DNA of 16,397 nucleotides from a bacterium (lineage in GTDB: Bacteria; JAHJDO01): positions 1 through 16,397 of the forward strand of contig JAGMBN010000017.1 of assembly GCA_023129655.1 (NCBI GenBank), in the 5' to 3' direction. Made by a program: the position numbers and the translations under genes. Each line of letters begins with the position of its first letter. The first letter of the stretch is position 1. The notes beneath the pieces are model-generated. The model was not told where the DNA came from and searched no databases. It saw only the letters and a program-made list of their open reading frames with translations. Below, one piece after another: positions 4,945 through 12,571 of the stretch.

Positions 4945-7900
4945 ATTTCTTAAAGTGACGGGAGTCTTGTCCGCCGGCAATACCGCGAGTCAATTGATAC
5001 CAGTAGGTTTGGCCTGCTCCTTCATCATCGTCAAAGATGACAAAACTAAAGCCAAAGACAGTTCCTTGTGTAGGAGATACGCCCAGGTAAACAAAAGGTA
5101 TTTTTACCTCATAAAAAGTTTTTTTATTCGCCTCATCTCTGGCTACAACAAATTTACTCCCTTGCCAGAGAGATTTATCTGAACCATGCCATTGATAAGA
5201 AAGATGTCCTTTTTTGGTTAAAGCGATACCTAAGTTATAATCATCAGGTCCATAGCCAGCCATCATCTTTCTCAAACAACCATCTACTAATGGGTCAAAG
5301 GCAAATTGAATGCAGTCTCCGTTCCAGATACTTGCGCCTCTCTTATTATTGAAGTGTTTATCGTCGGTTACCTCAGCGGCTAAATAAAAATTATGCTTAT
5401 CCCAGCCAACATATACCTTAGCGCTTAAGTCTTTTGAACCATCCCAGTTGATCCATGGATCAGGAGGTATAATCTGCTCTCTCTTGTTCATCAGAATATA
5501 CGGATGTTTCTTCCATTCGGAAAGATTACCATCTATTTTTATTGAAGAGACAACTTTTTTAACTTTCTCGAATTCCAGGGGAAATGAGGCAGCTGCTTTC
5601 TCATATTCTTTACCGCAATCTACCTCTGCTTTTATATCTTCTCTTCTGTTGACTATATCCTCCGGCAAAGGAAATTTTACGAAAATTCTTTCGCTCTTTG
5701 ATAAATTTTTAACTGTTTTATATAACACTTTCTCCCCTATGGATATAGAAACTTCAGCAATTGAATCCTGATTAACCTGATTCTCCAGATACAGTATTCC
5801 CTCATTTATTTTCTGAGCACTGAAATATACCTTTACAGGAACAACGTGCAGTTTTGCGGAAGAAATAACATTGCAAAGATTCATAAAACTCCCTTCTCCT
5901 GTCATACTTAAATATACCGGGAATTCTCCTATTTTAAAGGTTATTTTTTTACCTTTAATCTCAGTTTTCACAGGATTACCCATAACATCAAAGAGAGAGA
6001 TAGATTCAGGATCAGCTGAAATAGTGATTTTGCCTTCTCCTCTTATACACCAGACAGCGCCCTCCGCCTTATTGGGTTTTTTAAACACAACTGCTTTTAT
6101 CTCTTTGCCTCCCAGATATATCTCTTTTGATTCAAGGACGTTCTCTACTACCCCTGCCACCACACTATAGGCAGGAACAGTAGACCGGGGGCATCCATCC
6201 ATTGGCCAGAGACTGTAGTCACATCCGTCTTCCAATACACCACCTTGGTTAGCAACATACCAGTCACAGGAGTCAAGATTCTTCGTCATTCTGGCAAAAA
6301 GATACATTCTGCTTAGTCTCTTAACCATCTCATTGGCGTATTCACTATCAGGGGCTATATCCGGGTCATAAGCATAACCGATTTCTGAGATATAGATATG
6401 CTGATTACATCCATATTTCTTTCCCAGTTCTAAAGTCTGCCTGAAAGCATACGGCAAGAACTCTTCCGGCATGGCAGTTGGAGCTCTGCCAGGTCCAATA
6501 ACACGAGGAGCGCAATAAGGGTCTAAAGGGAAAAGATTAAACTCTTTTCCGCACTTTTTGAATACTGCCTCAGAAAAGGTATAACGTTTGTTCGTATATC
6601 CGGCTGGTCTTATTGCCCCAATCTTTGCATTAGGAGTAACCTTCCTTATCTCTTCAGCCGCAATTGTAATCATCTCCGCATATCTGTCTATTACAGGTTC
6701 TGCGATACAGAAACTATTCTTAACTTCTTCCGGATATTTCTGCAGATAAAAAGGGTTGCGTCCCAGAGTTAAGTCATCCTCTGCGCCGATTTCATAGATA
6801 TCAACAACGTCTTTATATCTGACAGCTAGCTGATGGATAAACTCTCGCCAGTCCCTAAGATGCTCTTTTGAAGGGAGAAATCCAGTTCCTGGAATTTTAA
6901 TCTTTTTTGTTTTAGCATAAGCAACATCTTCAGGGTCCCATGCCCATTCCGGCACAGAGGGGAGGTGACTGAGATACATTTTCACCTTATATCCTTGCTT
7001 CTTCTTAGAAAAAGGTAGATTACTCCAATTATACACGCCTTTTGTTTTTTCTATATGCTTCCATTTCATTGCCACCCCAATTCGCCGCACCCCTATTCTT
7101 TTTAAGCCTGGAAAATCAAAATAGCCGCAGATCCCGCAGAAAGGCTCTATGCCTTTTTCAATCTTAACCGGCTCTCTGACAATAGCAAAAGTATGCAAAT
7201 TCTCAGATATAAAAACTTTGTTCTTTTTAAGCTGAACACGGGTAACAAAAAATCCTAATTCCCCAGGTTTAAAGAAAATGGTCTTCTCAAACCTCCCTTC
7301 TTTATTCAGGTCCGGCGCTATCTGCATCTCTCCTTTTTCAACAGTATTCCCGTAGAAATCCGTGATCTGATAAGAAAGGCTTAAATCTTCAGTCTCTGCT
7401 TCTTTCCATGCTTTATACGCAGAAATATCCACCTTTATCTTCTCTTCAGGAAAGAAAACAAAGTTATTTTTTAAAGGGATATAGATCCCAATGCTTATCG
7501 GCTCTTTGTTCTTATAAGGGGTAAGCTTATCTCCTTCTTCTAACTGGCAGGCATCAATCCATGTAAAAAAAGAACCTCCTGCAGAGAGACGCAGCCTGCA
7601 ATCTTTTGCTTTTGCCTTCATCGTTACAGAATAACGATTCCATTCCTTATGAATAATAATACCTTTACCAGCGTGTTTTCTGCGGCCGTTATTCTCTAAA
7701 ACAAAGGAGACACGGAGATTGTCCTTTTCAGTCTTAGCATAAAAGGAATAGGTATATGTTTTACCTGGTTCTACAGGGATTAGTTTCAAACTAATCATCC
7801 CTTTAAATTTCAGGCTTTTCTTTCCATCCAGACCTTCTTTTAAGTCAATTTCATACCTTCTGCTGCCTTGCGCTCCTCCTGCCAGAGGACTTAGGCTTGT

Positions 7901-8008
7901 TTCAAAACTGCTGTCCCCGGTAATAAGATTATGACTTGCTTCAACTGGTTGAAGTCCACAGACTAACAATAACAAACCAACTATTCCAAAAATCGCTTTC
8001 TTATTCAT
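4928..8008 (-). CDS. Secreted modular glycoside hydrolase-like protein (CBM / clan GH-A-like barrel / CBM9-like)
   Basis: This 1026-residue protein starts with a clear Sec signal peptide (MNKKAIFGIVGLLLLVCG..., probable cut after VEA at 24). Residues 26-165 form a CBM4/9/22-like jelly roll (DSSFET..., YTYSFYAKTE, 'WIDACQLEEG'). About 170-280 look like a beta-sandwich linker. About 290-660 resemble a clan GH-A TIM barrel: GVRRIGVAMKWKHIE followed by 'KGVYNWS', then YEIGAEDD with Glu410 as likely acid/base, and IYISEIGYA with Glu542 as likely nucleophile. The normal NE pair is AE here. Residues 660-815 are another beta region, and 819-1026 are CBM9-like (IDGNLSEW, YVGWDKHNFYLAAEVTDD, WNGDCIQFAFDP). 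The order CBM-barrel-CBM9 recalls GH10 xylanases, but the barrel is not an obvious GH10. A GAGGAG ribosome site precedes the ATG. The gene follows the LamG gene by 26 nt on the same strand. It probably acts outside the cell on plant or algal polysaccharide; the substrate is unknown. Confidence 0.8.
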   Translation of the reverse strand: MNKKAIFGIVGLLLLVCGLQPVEASHNLITGDSSFETSLSPLAGGAQGSRRYEIDLKEGLDGKKSLKFKGMISLKLIPVEPGKTYTYSFYAKTEKDNLRVSFVLENNGRRKHAGKGIIIHKEWNRYSVTMKAKAKDCRLRLSAGGSFFTWIDACQLEEGDKLTPYKNKEPISIGIYIPLKNNFVFFPEEKIKVDISAYKAWKEAETEDLSLSYQITDFYGNTVEKGEMQIAPDLNKEGRFEKTIFFKPGELGFFVTRVQLKKNKVFISENLHTFAIVREPVKIEKGIEPFCGICGYFDFPGLKRIGVRRIGVAMKWKHIEKTKGVYNWSNLPFSKKKQGYKVKMYLSHLPSVPEWAWDPEDVAYAKTKKIKIPGTGFLPSKEHLRDWREFIHQLAVRYKDVVDIYEIGAEDDLTLGRNPFYLQKYPEEVKNSFCIAEPVIDRYAEMITIAAEEIRKVTPNAKIGAIRPAGYTNKRYTFSEAVFKKCGKEFNLFPLDPYCAPRVIGPGRAPTAMPEEFLPYAFRQTLELGKKYGCNQHIYISEIGYAYDPDIAPDSEYANEMVKRLSRMYLFARMTKNLDSCDWYVANQGGVLEDGCDYSLWPMDGCPRSTVPAYSVVAGVVENVLESKEIYLGGKEIKAVVFKKPNKAEGAVWCIRGEGKITISADPESISLFDVMGNPVKTEIKGKKITFKIGEFPVYLSMTGEGSFMNLCNVISSAKLHVVPVKVYFSAQKINEGILYLENQVNQDSIAEVSISIGEKVLYKTVKNLSKSERIFVKFPLPEDIVNRREDIKAEVDCGKEYEKAAASFPLEFEKVKKVVSSIKIDGNLSEWKKHPYILMNKREQIIPPDPWINWDGSKDLSAKVYVGWDKHNFYLAAEVTDDKHFNNKRGASIWNGDCIQFAFDPLVDGCLRKMMAGYGPDDYNLGIALTKKGHLSYQWHGSDKSLWQGSKFVVARDEANKKTFYEVKIPFVYLGVSPTQGTVFGFSFVIFDDDEGAGQTYWYQLTRGIAGGQDSRHFKKFTLME

Positions 8009-8034
8009 TTTCTCCTCTTGTTTTTTAGTTTTTT

Positions 8035-8760
8035 CTATATTATATCACTGCCTTCCTCATAGTGTTCCTTAATTTCATCCTCGCTCAAAACCCGATTGTA
8101 AATTTTCACTTCATCAATAATGCCCTTGAATTTTCCCCTGCCTATATAAAATTCATCACTTCCTAGAGACGGGGAAAACTTTTCAATCTTGGAGCTATCT
8201 AACTTACCATTAACATAAATCCTCCAAAAACCATCTGAATTATCATATTGGACCGCTATGTGATAAAAGGTATCTTTATTCCAATCTCTTTTTTTGCTGT
8301 GTAATACACGATGTACACCATCATCACCACGCATTTCAAAGTACAAACTCTCACCAGGTCTTGCCCCATATATACAATAAGGTCTTGCCAGCTTCGGAGC
8401 GCATTTCTGTATATGGGTAACACGCCAAACGGCGCATGGGGTGCTGCCCGGATAGAGAGTCCAGTCCCCGGGCTTATACCAGTATTCAACAGTAAATGTT
8501 TCTAATGCCAGCGCCAGACACGTACCATGCTTGCAAAACACATAATCCTTATCGTCAAACTCCAATGCTGAACCGGATATCCCCTTTACCCATGTTGCGC
8601 TACCAAGTATCCATCCGGTATTTTTATTCCCTGAACTGTCATTTGCTGCACATCCTTTTCCTTCATCAAAATTCCAGTAACCTACTAAATCTGCTGCCTG
8701 ACTATAACCTGCTAGAAGTAATATTAACCCTAATAAAAATATACTCTTTTTCATAAACAT
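8035..8760 (-). CDS. Secreted LamG-domain (concanavalin A-like) protein
   Basis: A signal peptide (MFMKKSIFLLGLILLLAGYSQA, cut near residue 22-23) is followed by one LamG/concanavalin A-like lectin domain filling the rest of the 241 residues. It opens with the typical LVGYWNFDEGKG...DSSGNKNTG..., has GSALEFDDKDYV, FTVEYWYKP and YHIAVQYDNSDGFWRIYVNG, and ends GIIDEVKIYNRVLSEDEI. Such domains bind carbohydrate outside the cell and often accompany glycosidases; no catalytic residues are expected. The start at 8760 is favoured by AGGAG 6 nt upstream; an internal ATG two codons later is possible. It is the first gene of a two-gene unit with the large hydrolase. The upstream region contains a TTGACA-G9-TAAAAT promoter candidate, described separately. 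Confidence 0.88.
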   Translation of the reverse strand: MFMKKSIFLLGLILLLAGYSQAADLVGYWNFDEGKGCAANDSSGNKNTGWILGSATWVKGISGSALEFDDKDYVFCKHGTCLALALETFTVEYWYKPGDWTLYPGSTPCAVWRVTHIQKCAPKLARPYCIYGARPGESLYFEMRGDDGVHRVLHSKKRDWNKDTFYHIAVQYDNSDGFWRIYVNGKLDSSKIEKFSPSLGSDEFYIGRGKFKGIIDEVKIYNRVLSEDEIKEHYEEGSDII

Positions 8761-8850
8761 AGTTTTCTCCTTTCGGATGCTTTTATTGCACCGCTACAAT
8801 TTGCCCCAATACTTCCTTCATTTTTAGATATGTTATTTTTATTTGTTACT

Positions 8851-8882
8851 ATTTTATCCCCCCCCCTCCTCGAAAATGTCAA
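8851..8882 (-). promoter_or_regulatory. Predicted promoter of the LamG/hydrolase unit, with a G9 tract in the spacer
   Basis: On the - strand a perfect TTGACA (8877-8882) is followed by TAAAAT (8851-8856) with a 20-bp spacer, or by GATAAA (8853-8858) with an 18-bp spacer. The spacer contains nine G in a row (C tract 8858-8866 on the + strand). Both boxes are close to consensus but the spacing is off the 17-bp optimum. Slippage in the homopolymer would change spacing and strength. The predicted 5' leader is about 85-90 nt. Confidence 0.5.
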
Positions 8883-8930
8883 GCCATTGTCGCCTATCGG
8901 TTTAGTGCGGTTTTCTTTTTCTATTTTGGA

Positions 8931-8959
8931 TTGACGGTAATATTGTAGCAAAATATTCC
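8931..8959 (+). promoter_or_regulatory. Predicted promoter of the GT39-type glycosyltransferase
   Basis: TTGACG (8931-8936) and TATTCC (8954-8959) are separated by 17 bp, and the start codon follows 22 nt later. The -10 box is weak (three of six). The gene has no clear Shine-Dalgarno sequence (only TTGAG), so expression may be low. Confidence 0.4.
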
Positions 8960-8979
8960 TCAGTTTGCTAATATAATTG

Positions 8980-9024
8980 AGATGAAGAAAAAATACATAT
9001 ATATAGGTATCTGCATCTTTCTTC
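8980..9024 (+). repeat. Right copy of 45-bp direct repeat (start of the intact glycosyltransferase gene)
   Basis: This is the partner of 4877-4921 (40 of 45 identical by eye), covering the start codon and first ~14 codons of the GT39-type gene. Together the copies bracket the hydrolase, the LamG gene and their promoter. Confidence 0.8.
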
Positions 9025-10532
9025 TTGCGTTTATTTCAAGCGCGCTCACTGTTTTTGATTACGGCATAACATGGGATGAACCAATCTATATTTCCTACAT
9101 TCTTCATCAGGTTGATTGGCTGGATTCTCCGCATCCTTTTTCAAAAACCACAATAGAAAAATTCTGGCGGTTTGAACCGCATCCGCCACTTGTAAAATAT
9201 ATTATGAGTGGAGGTCTATTACTGCTGTACAAGTTTATTGGCATTCTATACGCATCCAGAATAGCTATGTGTCTGCTATTCTCTTTTCTTATAGTCTCTG
9301 TTTATTTCTTTAGTCTGAAATACTACAATATTCACGCTGCTATTTTTTCTTCTTTATCATTATTCTTAATGCCTCGTGTTTTTGCGCATGGACATTTCGC
9401 AGCATATGACATTCCTGTCGCATTAGTCTGGTTTGTCGTGTGCTGGGCATTTATTAAAGGAACCAGCTCCCTAAAATGGAGTATATTTACCGGGATAATA
9501 TGCGGACTTGCTTTATTAACAAAGGAGAACGCAGTATTTTTAATAATCCCTCTTTTATTGTGGGGGCAAATATATAGGAGAAAATTTTATGCGAGGAATA
9601 TCTGCTTTATGCTTCCTCTTTCTCTTATAGTACTCATAGCGCTTTGGCCAAGACTATGGTATGACCCTTTTTCTAATCTTATTAAGTTTTTCCTCTATCA
9701 TGTAAAACATAATCCCATTAATGTTTTTTATCTTGGGAAAACATACGGCGCGCAAATTGCTCCCTGGCACTATCCATTTCTTCTTTTGGCAACAACTGTC
9801 CCACCTGCAACGCTCCTATTATCAATCTATGGAATCTGCACATATATCAAAAAACGCCTTAAAGATGAAATTTCGGGAATGGTCATTATAAACATTTTAT
9901 TCTTATTAATACTGATGTCATTGCCAATAGCTCAAAAATATGACGGCATCAGACTTTTTATGCCTGTATTCCCTTTTTTAGCTGTGCTTGCAGGCATAGG
10001 ATTCTCTGAACTATATAAAAGAGTCAGCATTGTTAAAAAGTATAAATTTCTGCCAAATACACTTTATTTATTATTGCTTCCAGCGCTAATAACTCTAGTA
10101 CGAATACATCCATATCAAACGTCCTATTACAACATGTTTATTGGTGGGATCAGAGGAGCTCATAAACTGGGAATGGAAACTACTTACTGGGGAGACTGTA
10201 TCACGAAAAAAACATTGAAATTCATAAACGACAATACTTCGCGAAATGGATGTGTGATATTCTTCCCAGTTGGCAGCTTTGTGCCAGGCTTCTATAAAAA
10301 AACAGGTTTCTTGAGAAAAGACATAAAAATAACTGATATCAATGACGAGAATTTTGATTATCTGATTCTTTTATCAAGACAGGGAATGTTTACAGACAAA
10401 GTATGGAAGATATACAAACATGCGCAGTCCATATATGAGGTGTCTTACCAAGAAGTACATTTCTTAAAGATATACAAAAGAGATGTTCTTCTGCCCAAAT
10501 CTCTTCTACTGAAAAGTCACCATAAGAGATAG
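8982..10532 (+). CDS. GT39/PMT-type integral membrane glycosyltransferase
   Basis: The 516-residue protein has about ten hydrophobic membrane segments, starting with a signal anchor at 5-24. The first outer loop carries the family-typical acidic pair Asp32-Glu33 (ITWDEPIY) and an HPP motif (FEPHPPLVKY, His67), then a later AYDIPVAL block, as in the PMT_2/ArnT-like group. These enzymes take a sugar from a polyprenyl-phosphate donor and add it to a protein or lipid on the outer face of the inner membrane. The last ~110 residues look like a small soluble domain (YWGDCITKKTLKFIND...). Acceptor and sugar are unknown. It faces the LamG/hydrolase unit divergently and is followed by the ligase/nucleotide-sugar genes, so a role in surface glycan assembly is reasonable. 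A fragment of a second copy lies at 4879. Confidence 0.85.
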   Translation: MKKKYIYIGICIFLLAFISSALTVFDYGITWDEPIYISYILHQVDWLDSPHPFSKTTIEKFWRFEPHPPLVKYIMSGGLLLLYKFIGILYASRIAMCLLFSFLIVSVYFFSLKYYNIHAAIFSSLSLFLMPRVFAHGHFAAYDIPVALVWFVVCWAFIKGTSSLKWSIFTGIICGLALLTKENAVFLIIPLLLWGQIYRRKFYARNICFMLPLSLIVLIALWPRLWYDPFSNLIKFFLYHVKHNPINVFYLGKTYGAQIAPWHYPFLLLATTVPPATLLLSIYGICTYIKKRLKDEISGMVIINILFLLILMSLPIAQKYDGIRLFMPVFPFLAVLAGIGFSELYKRVSIVKKYKFLPNTLYLLLLPALITLVRIHPYQTSYYNMFIGGIRGAHKLGMETTYWGDCITKKTLKFINDNTSRNGCVIFFPVGSFVPGFYKKTGFLRKDIKITDINDENFDYLILLSRQGMFTDKVWKIYKHAQSIYEVSYQEVHFLKIYKRDVLLPKSLLLKSHHKR

Positions 10533-10577
10533 CCTTAAATCAATGTTGGATTTTGGGTTGGTTTTATTGATTTAATT

Positions 10578-10625
10578 GCAGTACTTTGTTAAAGTAGCAG
10601 CACTTTGGTAAAAATTAAGCAGCAC
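10578..10625 (+). repeat. Short tandem repeat with hairpin upstream of the RNA ligase
   Basis: GCAGTACTTTGTTAAA (10578-10593) and GCAGCACTTTGGTAAA (10597-10612) differ at two of 16 positions and are 19 bp apart. A third partial unit GCAGCAC follows at 10619-10625. The first unit forms a hairpin TACTTT-GTT-AAAGTA (10582-10596). It occupies the gap between the glycosyltransferase and the ligase. No transposase is nearby. It could be a regulator site or the remnant of a small mobile repeat. Confidence 0.45.
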
Positions 10626-10654
10626 GAGCAATGCGCTGTTTGAAGTGATTGAAT

Positions 10655-11401
10655 ATGAATACAATATTGAGTGATTTCCCAAAGTTATATTGCCCTTTTA
10701 TACGGCAGACATTTAAAATTAATAATGAACAGTATAAAAAATTCCGAGCGCAGTTTAATTTAAGGTCGCCGGAAGTTTATTTGGTGGTGGATAAAATAAA
10801 TCCCGGTTATGAATGGGTGTTTGATGATGATACGATTGCCGTGGAAAAGCTTAATGGAACGAATATAAAAATCAAGACTGAAAACAGCCGATTAACTGCC
10901 GTGCAGAATAGAAAAAATATTATTGATCCTTTACAGATAATAGGAGGGAAAGGGTTCATTATGGAAGGATTATTCAGAGCTATAGATAAGGGGTATATAA
11001 AAGAAAACGGCGAGCAGTCCGGAGAACTAATCGGTCCGAAACTGCAGGCTAATCCTTATAAACTTGATTTTCATCTTTGGTATCCTTTTGATAGAGCTAT
11101 CGCGAGTCTAAGATACAAATCTTTTCATGAGCATGAACGCACTTTTGATAATTGGAGTTTATGGTTTAAGGATTGGCTGTTCTCCAGATTTTATATTAAA
11201 AAAACAGCTAAATCAGATAAAGATGACAAAATTTTTGCCGAAGGGGTGGTTCTCTATAATTTGAAACGAAAATCCCAGGGCAAGGTATGGATGGCTAAAT
11301 TACGCAGGGATATGTTTAACTGGTATTATAATGGAATAGAGATTCTTGATTATAAAAAAGACGGTCGTGATGTTGTGGAAGATCAGGAGAAATTTGATTG
11401 A
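10655..11401 (+). CDS. Rnl2-like RNA ligase family protein (nucleotidyltransferase domain only)
   Basis: Members join RNA ends through a lysyl-AMP intermediate. The covalent nucleotidyltransferase motifs are in order: motif I VEKLNGTN with the acceptor Lys65; a motif III-like SGELIGPKLQANPY (122-134), close to the Rnl2 'GELxGPxxQ' block; motif IV AEGVVLY with Glu196; motif V GKVWMAKLRR with Lys210 and Lys215. The whole is 248 residues, about the size of the catalytic domain alone; T4 Rnl2 has about 330 with a C-terminal RNA-binding domain, absent here. I take ATG 10655 as start; a TTG at 10649 adds two residues; neither has a strong ribosome site. The next gene starts 30 nt downstream in the same direction, so it is likely co-transcribed with nucleotide-sugar genes, an odd setting. 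No Pnkp, Hen1 or RtcB partner is visible. The nucleic acid it seals is unknown. Confidence 0.82.
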   Translation: MNTILSDFPKLYCPFIRQTFKINNEQYKKFRAQFNLRSPEVYLVVDKINPGYEWVFDDDTIAVEKLNGTNIKIKTENSRLTAVQNRKNIIDPLQIIGGKGFIMEGLFRAIDKGYIKENGEQSGELIGPKLQANPYKLDFHLWYPFDRAIASLRYKSFHEHERTFDNWSLWFKDWLFSRFYIKKTAKSDKDDKIFAEGVVLYNLKRKSQGKVWMAKLRRDMFNWYYNGIEILDYKKDGRDVVEDQEKFD

Positions 11402-11431
11402 GGAAATAAAAAAACTTGGGAGAAATACATT

Positions 11432-12571
11432 ATGCAAGAACTTGTTTTAGTAACAGGCGGCGCTGGCTTTATTGGCTCATATATTGTTGATGAATTGGTG
11501 AGAAGAGGCTATAGAGTTAGAGTGCTGGACAATCTTGATCCTCAGGTGCATGGAGATAATGCAAACGTTCCGGAATACCTTAATGAAGGAGCAGAATTTA
11601 TAAATGGGGATGTCAGAAATCCGGATGATGTTAGAAAAGCAATAGATGGAGTTGAGATAATTTTTCATGAGGCTGCTGTTGTTGGTGTTGGCCAGTCAAT
11701 GTATGAGATCAAAAAATATATGGATGTTAATACACTCGGCACTGCTAATTTACTTGAACAGATAATAAAATGTAAAGGCAAAATCAAAAAACTCATCGTA
11801 GCATCTTCAATGTCAATATACGGAGAAGGTGGGTATGAATGCTCTAAATGCGGCAGAATATCACCAAAATTGCGACCTACTTCTCAGTTAGAAAAAAGGC
11901 AGTGGGAGATGGAATGTCATATCTGTGGGGAACATGCTAAACCAATTCCTACTAATGAAGAAAAGCCATTAAATTCTACATCCATTTACGCAATATCAAA
12001 AAAGGACCAAGAAGAGATGTGTCTATGCATTGGAAGAGCGTATAACATTCCGACAGTTGCGCTGAGATATTTCAATACATATGGACCAAGACAGGCTTTG
12101 TCCAATCCATATACAGGAGTTGCTGCTATTTTTTCATCCAGGCTTCTTAATGATCATACTCCAATAATATATGAAGATGGTCTTCAGAGCAGGGATTTTG
12201 TGCACGTTAAAGATATTGTGCAGGCAAATATGCTTGCAATGGAATCTGGCAATGCCAATTATGAAATGTTTAATGTGGGAACAGGAAGAAGACTATCTAT
12301 TCTGGATATAGCGAATGCGCTTATAAGCAGGCTAAATTTTAGCAAGCTAAATTTTAAAGGAAAGTCTGAAATCACTTATCAGTTCAGAGAAGGGGATATT
12401 CGGCATTGCTATGCTGATATTTCGAAAATAAAAGAAAAGCTGAAGTACTCTTCGAAGCATAAGTTTGAGGACGGAATTGAGGAGCTTGTTCACTGGGTAA
12501 AAGAACAGCATGCAGAGGATAGAGTTGAACAGGCAAGAAAGGAGCTTGAAAACAGATGCCTGACAAAATAA
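11432..12571 (+). CDS. Extended-SDR nucleotide-sugar epimerase with Cys4 insert (possible dTDP-L-rhamnose 4-epimerase)
   Basis: NAD-dependent sugar-nucleotide epimerase/dehydratase. The Rossmann motif TGGAGFIG is at 8-15, the catalytic Ser/Thr region is ASSMSIYG (124-131) and Tyr186-x3-Lys190 is in SIYAISK. Between them sits an insertion with two CxxC pairs, Cys137/140 (CSKC) and Cys162/165 (CHIC), which could bind zinc. This insert and the flanking text recall proteins annotated as dTDP-L-rhamnose 4-epimerase (WbiB-like), which would suit the rml genes downstream; that assignment is from memory and tentative. At 379 residues it is longer than GalE because of the insert. GGGAG lies 9 nt before the ATG. 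It overlaps the next gene by 16 nt, indicating coupled translation. Confidence 0.85.
   Translation: MQELVLVTGGAGFIGSYIVDELVRRGYRVRVLDNLDPQVHGDNANVPEYLNEGAEFINGDVRNPDDVRKAIDGVEIIFHEAAVVGVGQSMYEIKKYMDVNTLGTANLLEQIIKCKGKIKKLIVASSMSIYGEGGYECSKCGRISPKLRPTSQLEKRQWEMECHICGEHAKPIPTNEEKPLNSTSIYAISKKDQEEMCLCIGRAYNIPTVALRYFNTYGPRQALSNPYTGVAAIFSSRLLNDHTPIIYEDGLQSRDFVHVKDIVQANMLAMESGNANYEMFNVGTGRRLSILDIANALISRLNFSKLNFKGKSEITYQFREGDIRHCYADISKIKEKLKYSSKHKFEDGIEELVHWVKEQHAEDRVEQARKELENRCLTK

Noticed and set aside
8006..8008. Lipoprotein signal in the large hydrolase (Cys17)
   Set aside because: The residues before Cys17 are L-L-V; a lipobox needs Gly, Ala or Ser at -1, so cleavage by signal peptidase I after residue 24 is more likely.
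8751..8951. 66-codon - strand frame upstream of the LamG gene
   Set aside because: It runs through the promoter region and the G9 tract, lacks a ribosome site and shows no domain; the promoter reading is better.
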